This document shows, in pieces, positions 34,806 to 42,952 of a DNA stretch of 64,000 nucleotides. Position numbers and translations under genes: made by a program. The stretch covers positions 1 through 64,000 of the forward strand of contig DWXS01000031.1 in NCBI GenBank assembly GCA_019119045.1, in the 5' to 3' direction. This DNA comes from Candidatus Mailhella merdavium (GTDB lineage: Bacteria; Desulfobacterota; Desulfovibrionia; Desulfovibrionales; Desulfovibrionaceae). Numbering within the stretch: the stretch's first letter is position 1; every line of letters starts with the position of its first letter. Under the pieces are notes generated by a model, which was given only the letters and a program-made list of their open reading frames with translations, did not search any database and had not been told where the DNA came from.

Positions 34806-36374
34806 ATGCCTACCACAATATCATACACCCTGCGGCACTTCACGCTGACGGCAGTCTGCTGGGCAGCCATGGCGGCCCCTGCCGCTCTGGCCGCGCCTGT
34901 TTCGGTTCTGCTGCATCCGGCCGGCGCCCTCGTTCACGAGGAGTTTACCCTCACCCCCGCGCAGGATGGGCGCACCCTGCGCTTCCAGCTCCCTCCCGAT
35001 GCCGATACCCGCAGTATCGACGTCACGGCAGCCAATCATGTCATTACCTCGATCAGCTTCCGGGACAGCATCGCGCCGGACGAAGAACCCGTCCTGTCCC
35101 TGAAACGTGACCTTGAAAAGGTGCGCGCCGATATACGCTCTCTGCAAACCCTCGGAGGAGATGCCGACGCCTATCGGGATCTGTGGCGTCACCCGCCCGT
35201 CACGCTCAATTCGCCGACAGATCTGCCCGCTCTGGCCGATCTTACGGCCCGCAGACTCGCCGCCTTTGACGACGGACGCGAAGCGCGTCTTGCCAAGCTC
35301 CAGACGCTCACGGAACAGGAAGCATTGCTTGTCCAGAGGCTGGAAGAAGCCGGAGGAAGCGGATTTGCCAGGGAAGCGATCATAACCCTCGACAGGAATG
35401 CCGGAGGCCCGGTAAAAATCAACTGTGTGTACAACAGCACGAATGCCGGGTGGAGACCTCTGTACCGGCTCGAAGCCCGTCCGGATCAGGGCATTGTAGA
35501 ATTGGGGCTTGAGGCGGAAATCTGGCAGCGCAGCGGGCGCGACTGGAAAAACGTGACGCTTCAGCTCGCCACGGAAGATCCCCGCCAGAACATGACGCCT
35601 CCCGCTCTGGCCTCATGGATTGCCAGACCCCGTCCTCTCCAGCCGGAACCTCTGGCCCGTTCGGCCGGCAGCAACATGCTCATGGACAGCGTCCCCATGG
35701 GTGCAAAACAGGAAAGCAGCGCGGCCCTTGCTCCGAGTACGCCGCCCCGCTACATGGACGGCGCAAGCTATGAAGTATGGGATCTCGGCCACCGCAACGT
35801 AGACGCCGGCCCCAACCTGCGTCTGCCGCTGCACAGAGAAGAACTCAAGGCGACCTTCTCCTATGTGGCGCGCCCTTCCCGCACCCGAGACGCCTACCTT
35901 GCCGCACGCCTTAATCTGCCCGCCATGCGGCACTTCCCCGCCGGAGACGCGCTGTTCTTTGTGGACGGCGTGCTGGCGGGCAATTCCTCCTTCAGTCTGG
36001 ATACCGACGAAGGGGGCTTTTCCGACAACAGCATTTTCTTCGGACGAGATCCCCTGGTCACGGCGGAGATGAAAAGCACAGCCCAGCAGAGCGGGCGCGA
36101 AGGTTTCATCGACCGCAAGCGTACCTATACCTGGGACTGGACAATGATCATAACCAACCGCCATAAACGCTCTGTCGACGTCCGCGTGGAAGAACCCGCT
36201 CCCCAGAGCCGGGACAAACAGATCGTCATGGATGTCTATTCCTCTCCCGAAGCAAGTCGGGAAGGCAATACGCTGTTCTGGAACGTGAAGGTTCCGGCAG
36301 GCAAGAGCGTGAACATCAGTCACAAAGTCCAGCTTTCCGCCCCTGCCGACATGCAGGTATGGGAAGGCCGCTGA
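34806..36374 (+). CDS. Exported DUF4139 domain protein
   Basis: 522 residues with a signal peptide (AAMAAPAALAAP, cleavage near residue 30). The N-terminal DUF4140-like part and the coiled-coil segment (KRDLEKVRADIRSLQTL; about 100-190) precede the DUF4139 region, recognisable from INCVYNSTNAGWRPLYRLEA, NVTLQLATEDP and KRTYTWDWTMIITNRHKRSVDVRVEEPAPQS. The family includes MuiA-type proteins of unclear function. It lies 63 bp after uvrA, possibly co-transcribed. A GGATCTGCC/GGCAGATCC hairpin follows the stop. Confidence 0.85.
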   Translation: MPTTISYTLRHFTLTAVCWAAMAAPAALAAPVSVLLHPAGALVHEEFTLTPAQDGRTLRFQLPPDADTRSIDVTAANHVITSISFRDSIAPDEEPVLSLKRDLEKVRADIRSLQTLGGDADAYRDLWRHPPVTLNSPTDLPALADLTARRLAAFDDGREARLAKLQTLTEQEALLVQRLEEAGGSGFAREAIITLDRNAGGPVKINCVYNSTNAGWRPLYRLEARPDQGIVELGLEAEIWQRSGRDWKNVTLQLATEDPRQNMTPPALASWIARPRPLQPEPLARSAGSNMLMDSVPMGAKQESSAALAPSTPPRYMDGASYEVWDLGHRNVDAGPNLRLPLHREELKATFSYVARPSRTRDAYLAARLNLPAMRHFPAGDALFFVDGVLAGNSSFSLDTDEGGFSDNSIFFGRDPLVTAEMKSTAQQSGREGFIDRKRTYTWDWTMIITNRHKRSVDVRVEEPAPQSRDKQIVMDVYSSPEASREGNTLFWNVKVPAGKSVNISHKVQLSAPADMQVWEGR

Positions 36375-37055
36375 CATGCTGCGGATCTGCCTTTCTCTCA
36401 CCAGAGAGGGCAGATCCGCTCCCCCATGCTTCCCCTGCCGCCGAGAACGCTTCCCCGCAAGCCGCCTTCGGCCTGCTCTGCGCCCGAGAACTGCCATAGC
36501 CCGGCAGCCTCTGCTTCGGCCGCGGCCTCCATCAAACATCCCGAACAACGCGCCGTCAAAGGCCTCGGAACATACTTCTTCGCAGAGCGGAGACATCCCG
36601 AATCGTCCGCTTTCCCCCAACGACAGTTCCCGTTTCGCGCTGTCCTTTCCCTGAACAGAAGACAGACCGTTTTCAGTTTCCCTCATATTCCGAATACTGC
36701 ATGCCGGGAACAAGGCTTTTTCCTGAAGCCGCCTGCCCGATATTTCGGAATATTTCCCCTCCTGCGTCCCGGCGACCCCGAAAACAGACAATTCCACGCC
36801 CTCTCCCGGGCAAGTCTCTGTTCAGCCCGCGGCTGCGGAACAGGACTTCCGGCAAAGCGGCAGGGGGAAGGCTCCAGATACGATCTGCCTCACACTGAGG
36901 GGAAAATCTTCAAAACAAGCGTGCAACAATATGCCGCACGCGGCGTCATACGGCACACCGTACTCCTTGCAGGGCAGAGGTGCGGGCAGACTCAGCAAGC
37001 GCGGCGTTCCGCCCGGAAAGCCGACATGGCGAGCGGGGAATTTCCGCAGAAGTCT
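36375..37055. other. Convergent intergenic region
   Basis: About 680 bp between the DUF4139 gene and cobU. Apart from a hairpin at about 36380-36418 (arms GGATCTGCC and GGCAGATCC with inner CTCTC/GAGAG, no T-run) I see only compositionally driven open frames without protein features. Confidence 0.5.
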
Positions 37056-37643
37056 CTAATCCATACGTCCTTTGAGCATCAGCGGTATGCCGCAGGCACA
37101 GAACATGACGTTGCGGCAGGAGCGGGCCAGAATCTGGTTCGCCTCCCCCTGAAGATCCCGGAAACGCCTGCCGACAGCCGTTTCCGGCACCAGCCCCATG
37201 CCGACTTCGTCGCTTACCAAGGCCACGGGAAGAGGACTCTGCTCCAGCCAGCGGGCCAGACTTTTCACCCGGCCGAGTATGAATGCGTCCTCTTTCTCCA
37301 TAAGGCCGGCGATCCACATGCCGACGCTGTCGAATACGGCCGCGCGACAGCTTTCCGCAGCCTGAAGCAGGGCATTTTCCGCCGTACACAGAGGGCCGCG
37401 TCCGTCCTCGCAGGCCAGCAACGTAAGCCAGTCCGGCCCCCGTTCGGCCTGATGCCGGGCAATGCGGGCCTGCATCTCGGGATCGTCCCACTCCGTGGCC
37501 TCCCGCCCGGACATCTCCCGCCGGACAGGCGGGCGTGCCGTGGCGATATAGGCCCGAGGCCCGGGGCGACGCAAAGCCCATTGCATGGCCGCCTCGCTTT
37601 TGCCGCTGCGACAGCCGCCGACGACGAGAAGCGTGTCCGTCAT
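37056..37643 (-). CDS. cobU: Adenosylcobinamide kinase / guanylyltransferase
   Basis: Activates adenosylcobinamide by phosphorylation and GMP transfer in the nucleotide-loop stage of B12 synthesis or salvage. P-loop GGCRSGKS (residues 9-16), AYIATARP, the guanylylation-site His in RIARHQAERGPDW, and VSDEVGMGLVPETAVGRRFRDLQGEANQ are all typical. 195 residues. ATGA overlap with the upstream unknown gene. B12 is the cofactor of the EutBC lyase encoded 3 kb away. Confidence 0.94.
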   Translation of the reverse strand: MTDTLLVVGGCRSGKSEAAMQWALRRPGPRAYIATARPPVRREMSGREATEWDDPEMQARIARHQAERGPDWLTLLACEDGRGPLCTAENALLQAAESCRAAVFDSVGMWIAGLMEKEDAFILGRVKSLARWLEQSPLPVALVSDEVGMGLVPETAVGRRFRDLQGEANQILARSCRNVMFCACGIPLMLKGRMD

Positions 37644-39238
37644 TCAGCCTCCGCATCAAGGCGATCGGCCATTCGCCCCAGCAAGCCCGCCGCAACAAGC
37701 GCAGTATCCTGATCGGAGCCGCGACGTTCAACCCACTGCGCAAGATACAGGAGCGTGGCGTCATCGGGAGTTCTCCCCTCCGCACGACGGCGGATTTCAT
37801 CCGCCAGAGAGCGTTCGGCACGCGCACGCGCCGCACTTTCCTCCTGTATGGTCGTGGCCGTGCGTTCCATCTGTCCGCGCAGCTCCTGCGCCAGAGCAGT
37901 TTCCTGCCCCTCAAGCGCGCTTTCATACTTATGCGCAAGGGCAGTCAGCTCTTTACGCGCTCCGGCTATGTTCTGTTCCGTCTGCCGAAGCTCCTTCATT
38001 CTGGCCCCGAGGTCATCCGTTCCGGCCACGCCGCGCAGTCCGGCATCCAGAAGACGGAACAGCCCCGCATAGGCCCGGAGCATATCCGCCGTCTGCTCTC
38101 CGTTCAAAGCCCCGCGGTTCCGGCGTGCGGCCGCGCTGCGCATGGCCTGCACAAACGAATCGTCATACATACGGTACAATGCTTCCAGCATTCCCGGAGA
38201 CCAGACATGATCAAGTACAAAGGCTCGCGCGCCGGAGCTGTCCTCTCCGATATAGCGCAACCCGCTCATGCTCTGTCCGAACGTAGCGTTGGCTGCCGAA
38301 AGAGACGCGGAAATTTTTCCCTTTTCTCCTTTCTTCGTGCCGGGCGTATAATGATCCACCATCCAGCGGGCAAGATCCCGCACAAAGAAGGGCGTAATCA
38401 CGCTGTCGCCGATATCCGAAGCCTCCGCAGCCAGCGTTCCGACACTGCCGTCGTCCGCTCCGCCGTCCAGTTCGCCGCCGAAACTGCCCCCGGAAGAAGG
38501 CAGTCCCTCCTCCGGAGTAAAATCTGCGTCATTTCGTTCCAGTGCGGCCTCAACGGCGGCAAGGCTGCGCTCCCGCTTATCGAACATGTTCCCCGCAGCC
38601 TGCGTTCCGCCTGTGCTGCCTCCGCTTCCCGAAGGCAGCGTGTAGGTAGAACCGGCCGGAGGTTCCACTATATTGCCGGAATCTTCTTTTCCGGCAGCCT
38701 GACGCGCAGGCTGGGCAGGCTGAAGAGCAGACTGTGCCGCCCTTTGTGCCGCAACGGAAGCCGGAATCGGTTCCTGAGAAGCCGGAGCGGCGGCAAGGCC
38801 GTCCGCACGACCGGAAGCCCCTCCCTCCCCGGGAAGAAGATCTTCCGGACGGGGAGCCTTATTTTCCAAATCAAAGCTTTCCCCCCGTGCAGCTTCAGAC
38901 ACGGCTCCCGCGCCTGTTCCACCGAAAGAATTCTCTGTTCCGAACCCGGACGCCGCCCTTTCTCCGGGCAGCCCGGTCTCTCCGGAAGTTCTTCCTTCTC
39001 CGGGCAGTCTCGTTTCTCCGGCCATACTTCCCCGATCCGTACCGGGAACGGAAGAAGCCTGTCCGGAAGAAGAGAGAGAGGCAGGGGCCTCGGTTGAAAT
39101 CGGGCCTTCGTCCTTTGTCAGCATGTACCAGGCTCCGCCGCCGCACAGAGCGAGCAGGGCGATGATGATCGTCACCGGCAGAGCGGAAGATTTTTTCCGC
39201 GTGGCCATTTCAAGATTCCGGGGGGGCTGCTGCGTCAT
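37640..39238 (-). CDS. Anchored low-complexity protein of unknown function
   Basis: 532 residues: short basic N-terminus, one membrane helix (about 20-38), a long Gly/Ser/Ala/Pro/Glu-rich stretch (about 45-230) that includes a near-repeat AGETRLPGEGRTS / SGETGLPGERAAS, then a mostly helical C-terminal domain (about 240-530) with a coiled coil (RMKELRQTEQNIAGARKELTAL, QMERTATTIQEESAARARAERSLADEIRRR). AAGGAG lies upstream of the ATG. It is translationally coupled to cobU but has no recognisable link to cobalamin. Likely periplasm-facing; family not recognised. Confidence 0.75.
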   Translation of the reverse strand: MTQQPPRNLEMATRKKSSALPVTIIIALLALCGGGAWYMLTKDEGPISTEAPASLSSSGQASSVPGTDRGSMAGETRLPGEGRTSGETGLPGERAASGFGTENSFGGTGAGAVSEAARGESFDLENKAPRPEDLLPGEGGASGRADGLAAAPASQEPIPASVAAQRAAQSALQPAQPARQAAGKEDSGNIVEPPAGSTYTLPSGSGGSTGGTQAAGNMFDKRERSLAAVEAALERNDADFTPEEGLPSSGGSFGGELDGGADDGSVGTLAAEASDIGDSVITPFFVRDLARWMVDHYTPGTKKGEKGKISASLSAANATFGQSMSGLRYIGEDSSGARAFVLDHVWSPGMLEALYRMYDDSFVQAMRSAAARRNRGALNGEQTADMLRAYAGLFRLLDAGLRGVAGTDDLGARMKELRQTEQNIAGARKELTALAHKYESALEGQETALAQELRGQMERTATTIQEESAARARAERSLADEIRRRAEGRTPDDATLLYLAQWVERRGSDQDTALVAAGLLGRMADRLDAEAE

Positions 39239-39491
39239 TTATGCGCTCCTTGCCCCGTTCTATGGGGCGTGCATACATATTCCCGATAAGATCAAATTTT
39301 TTTTACTCCTTTCCGCCGGAACTGTGAAGTCCCGCCAAAAGCGAAAATAACGATGTATTTCATCCTGTTTTGCAAAAAGTGCGGCGGCGTTCCGATGCTG
39401 TCCGTACTTGCGCGAATCTTCAGGACAGGATAGCAAAAAACGGCCCTTCCGCATGGAAGGCGAAATGTTTCAGGAATCGAGGTTTCCCCCT

Positions 39492-40394
39492 ATGAAATGT
39501 CGTCGCTGCAAAGCTAACGCCGTTGTCGCCCTGCCCAGTCATAACAGCGCGTTTTGCGCGGACTGTTTTCTTGAATTTTTCTCCCGTCAGGTTCGCAAGG
39601 GCATAGAATCCTGCAAGCTCATGACGCCGGAAGACCGGGTGCTGGTAGCCCTTTCCGGAGGCAAGGATTCTCTGGCGCTGATGCTTATTCTCGGTCAGCT
39701 GGGATACAACGTCACCGGTCTGCATATCGATCTTGCCATTCCCGAATCCTCCCCCGCCGCACGCGACGTGGTGGAACGCTTCTGCGCCAAGCACGGCTTT
39801 CCCCTGATCATACGCGACATGGAGAAGGAAGGCCTGCCCATTCCTCTGGTCAAGGCACGGCTGAAACGCCCCATCTGCTCCGCCTGCGGCAAGATCAAAC
39901 GCTATTTCTTCAATCAGACCGCGCGGGAAATGGGCTTTAACGTGCTTGCTACGGGGCACAATCTCGACGATGAAGTCGCGCGCCTGACCAGCAATACCCT
40001 GCGCTGGGATCGCGCCTATCTCAGCGATCAGGGGCCGGCTCTGGAAGAAGACGGCGGCTTTGCGCGCAAGGTCAAACCTCTATGGCGCTTGACGGAGTTT
40101 GAAACGGCCAATTACGCCTTTCTCATGGGCATTGAAAATCACTACGCCCCCTGCCCCTACAGCGGCGGCGCCAGCTTCTCCGTTCTCAAGCGCATGTGGA
40201 TGGATCTGGAAGAAGCCATGCCGGGGCGCAAGATCGACTTTTATCAGGGTTTTCTCGAGCGGGGCCGTCCCGCCTTCCGCAGTGAGGAAGAACGCGGAGG
40301 CGAAGAACTGCGCCCCTGTCCGCGCTGCGGCTATCCCACTTCCGCAGGCGTATGCGGCGTATGCCGCATTCGCGACGCGCTGAAGGACGAATAA
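39492..40394 (+). CDS. TtuA/CTU1-like tRNA 2-thiolation enzyme
   Basis: PP-loop ATPase of the TtcA/TtuA superfamily that adenylates a tRNA base before sulfur transfer. From 39492 (MKCRRCKANAVV) the protein has an N-terminal zinc ribbon (C3, C6, C22, C25), PP-loop SGGKDS (55-60), and putative catalytic or Fe-S cysteines C129, C132 (CSAC) and C221 (CPYSGG). A C-terminal zinc ribbon CPRCGYPTSAGVCGVC follows. Two zinc ribbons favour the TtuA/CTU1 branch over plain TtcA. GAGG precedes this ATG; upstream in-frame ATGs at 39453 and 39465 are possible. Confidence 0.88.
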   Translation: MKCRRCKANAVVALPSHNSAFCADCFLEFFSRQVRKGIESCKLMTPEDRVLVALSGGKDSLALMLILGQLGYNVTGLHIDLAIPESSPAARDVVERFCAKHGFPLIIRDMEKEGLPIPLVKARLKRPICSACGKIKRYFFNQTAREMGFNVLATGHNLDDEVARLTSNTLRWDRAYLSDQGPALEEDGGFARKVKPLWRLTEFETANYAFLMGIENHYAPCPYSGGASFSVLKRMWMDLEEAMPGRKIDFYQGFLERGRPAFRSEEERGGEELRPCPRCGYPTSAGVCGVCRIRDALKDE

Positions 40395-40476
40395 TCGATT
40401 TCTGAAGCGGAGCAGACGGAGCTGCGGCCACGCGAGCGCAGTTCCGACAGGCTGAACTCATGCAAACGGAATTCCC

Positions 40477-41847
40477 ATGCGCAAGCTGTCATTACGCGAA
40501 CTGCTGGCCAAGGCCTCGCCGCTGAGATCGGGAGACATTCTGGCCGGCATAGCGGCCGAAAGCGAGGAAGAACGCACAAGGGCACAAATGGCTCTGGCGG
40601 ACATCCCGCTCACCCGTTTTCTCTCGGAATGCGTCATTCCCTATGAAGAAGATGAAGTCACCCGTCTGATTGTGGACAGCCATGACGAAAAGGCCTTTGC
40701 TCCCGTGCGCTCCTTTACGGTAGGGCAGTTCCGGGACTGGCTGCTGACCGAAGAGGCTGACGCCGATATGCTGGCCGCGCTCGCTCCCGGGATCACACCG
40801 GAAATGGCTGCCGCCGCAAGCAAACTCATGCGCGTGCAGGATCTGGTGCTGGCCGCCTCAAAATGCCGGGTCGTCACCCGCTTCCGGGATACGCTGGGAC
40901 TGCCCGGACGCTTCTCCACCAGACTTCAGCCGAACCATCCCACCGACGATGCGCGGGGCATACTCGCATCCACCCTCGACGGCTTGAATTATGCCTGCGG
41001 CGATGCCGTGATCGGTATCAATCCGGCCACGGACAGTCTGCCCAATACCTTGCGCCTGCTGCACCTGCTCGACGAGGTGATCCGGCGTTACGACATCCCC
41101 ACGCAGAGCTGCGTTCTCACCCATGTCAGCAACACCATGGAACTGATCCGGCGCGGCGCGCCCGTGGATCTCTGCTTTCAGTCCATTGCGGGGACGGAAA
41201 AGGCCAACGCCAGCTTCGGCATTTCCCTGTCTCTGCTGGATGAAGCCTGGGAAGCGACGCGCTCGCTCCGACGCGGCACCGTGGGCGACAACGTCATGTA
41301 CTTTGAAACGGGACAGGGCAGTGCGCTTTCCGCCGGCGCGCATCACGGCGTCGATCAGCAGACCGTCGAATGCCGCGCCTACGCCGTGGCCCGGCGTTAC
41401 AGGCCCCTTCTCGTCAATACCGTGGTCGGCTTCATCGGGCCGGAATATCTGTTCAACGGCAAACAGATCATACGCGCAGGGCTGGAAGATCATTTCTGCG
41501 GCAAGCTGCTCGGCCTGCCCATGGGGGCGGATATCTGCTATACCAACCATGCGGATGCCGATCAGGACGACATGGACATTCTGCTGACCATGCTCGGCGC
41601 GGCCAATGTCAATTTCGTCATGGGCATTCCCGGCGCCGACGATATCATGCTGAATTACCAGTCCACCTCATTTCACGACGCCGCCTATCTGCGCAGAATA
41701 CTGAACAGGCGTCCCGCTCCCGAATTCGAGGCATGGCTGGAGCGCATGGGCATTCTTGCTCCGGACGGACGCATGCTTCCTCCCGGAGGCGCGCTGCACG
41801 CTCTGGAAGCGGACATACAATCCTCCTCGCCGGGAGTTCCGTCATGA
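40477..41847 (+). CDS. eutB: Ethanolamine ammonia-lyase large subunit
   Basis: Adenosylcobalamin-dependent lyase subunit that converts ethanolamine to acetaldehyde and ammonia. 456 residues matching the EutB TIM barrel: MRVQDLVLAASKCRVVTRFRDTLGLPGRFSTRLQPNHPTDD, NPATDSLPNTLRLLHLLDEVI, QSCVLTHVSNTMELI, FETGQGSALSAGAHHGVDQQTVE. The stop overlaps eutC in an ATGA. No eutA reactivase, aldehyde dehydrogenase or microcompartment shell gene adjoins. Confidence 0.96.
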   Translation: MRKLSLRELLAKASPLRSGDILAGIAAESEEERTRAQMALADIPLTRFLSECVIPYEEDEVTRLIVDSHDEKAFAPVRSFTVGQFRDWLLTEEADADMLAALAPGITPEMAAAASKLMRVQDLVLAASKCRVVTRFRDTLGLPGRFSTRLQPNHPTDDARGILASTLDGLNYACGDAVIGINPATDSLPNTLRLLHLLDEVIRRYDIPTQSCVLTHVSNTMELIRRGAPVDLCFQSIAGTEKANASFGISLSLLDEAWEATRSLRRGTVGDNVMYFETGQGSALSAGAHHGVDQQTVECRAYAVARRYRPLLVNTVVGFIGPEYLFNGKQIIRAGLEDHFCGKLLGLPMGADICYTNHADADQDDMDILLTMLGAANVNFVMGIPGADDIMLNYQSTSFHDAAYLRRILNRRPAPEFEAWLERMGILAPDGRMLPPGGALHALEADIQSSSPGVPS

Positions 41848-42716
41848 CGAAAAAAATGCCGACATCTTCCGCGCCCGCGCCGGACAGCTCCCTGCCGGAC
41901 GCGGCTTCGCCCGTCACACAGGACCCGTGGGCGGAACTGCGCCGCTTCACCGATGCCCGCATCGGACTCGGCCGTTGCGGAACAAGTCTGCCCGTCGCAC
42001 ACTGGCTTGCGTTCCGCCTTGCTCACGCCCGTGCGCGCGACGCCGTACTGACCCCTCTGGACAGCGACAAAATACGGAACATGCTGAAACAGCAGGGCAT
42101 TGAAAGTCTGCATCTGTCCAGCGCAGTCCGCGACAAACAGGAATTCCTCACCAGACCGGACAAAGGACGACGTCTTTCTCCGGAGTCACGCAGAGTTCTC
42201 GACGCATACAGAGAAAACCATCCTTCCTGTCCTTCCGCAGATCTGTGCCTCGTCGTCAGCGACGGGCTTTCTGCCCGTGCCATACATGAAAACGCCGTTC
42301 CCTTCATTACGCTCTTTCTGAATCGGGCCCACGCCGCCGGCCTGACTTGCAGCCCCGTCGTCGTGGTGGAAAACGGACGTGTGGCCGCTGGCGACGAAAT
42401 TGCGGCCAGGCTGGGCGCAAGGCTGGTCGTCGTCCTCATCGGGGAACGTCCCGGGCTGAGTTCGCCGAATTCTCTGGGCGTTTATATGACCTATGCTCCC
42501 GCGCCGGGCTGCACGGATGAAGCGCGCAACTGCATTTCCAACATACGTTCGGGGGGCTTGAGTACGGAAGAAGCCGTCCGCAAGCTCTGTTATCTTGTCG
42601 AACAGGCCTTTGCCGGGCAGTTTTCCGGCGTACGGCTCAAGGACGACATGCCGGACAACTATCTGCCCTTCACGCATCCGCTCCATCTGGAACCCGGGCC
42701 CGCAGACAACAACTGA
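41844..42716 (+). CDS. eutC: Ethanolamine ammonia-lyase small subunit
   Basis: Helps bind adenosylcobalamin in the EutBC complex. 290 residues: Ser/Pro-rich N-terminal leader, then WAELRRFTDARIGLGRCGTSLPVAHWLAFRLAHARARDAV, LCLVVSDGLSARAIHENAVP, VVVVENGRVAAGDEIAARLGARLVVVLIGERPGLSSPNSLGVYMTY, all strongly EutC-like. It starts inside the eutB stop. The following 236 bp, up to the convergent aas gene, hold no gene I can see. Confidence 0.95.
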   Translation: MTKKMPTSSAPAPDSSLPDAASPVTQDPWAELRRFTDARIGLGRCGTSLPVAHWLAFRLAHARARDAVLTPLDSDKIRNMLKQQGIESLHLSSAVRDKQEFLTRPDKGRRLSPESRRVLDAYRENHPSCPSADLCLVVSDGLSARAIHENAVPFITLFLNRAHAAGLTCSPVVVVENGRVAAGDEIAARLGARLVVVLIGERPGLSSPNSLGVYMTYAPAPGCTDEARNCISNIRSGGLSTEEAVRKLCYLVEQAFAGQFSGVRLKDDMPDNYLPFTHPLHLEPGPADNN

Positions 42717-42952
42717 AACTCAACCCGTGGCGCGCCTCACCAGCTCCGCTCTTTTCCACCTGAAAGCAGCATGGTCTTCCTGCGCGCTTGCGTGGCGAAA
42801 AAACGCTTCCATAACTGACGCTGCCTCCTGAACGGAACGCAGGCTCCTGGAAAAAGCAACGAACGGAACCGCCGGGCAGCCATGCGACGCCCTGCCTCCG
42901 ACGGAAGCGAAGCTATCCGACTGCGCACCTTCGGAATACCCGGCATGAAACG

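Noticed and set aside
38930..39030. Repeated TCTCCGG motifs suspected as a CRISPR or tandem repeat
   Set aside because: They encode the Gly/Glu/Thr/Pro-rich near-repeat of the anchored protein; there is no regular repeat-spacer pattern.
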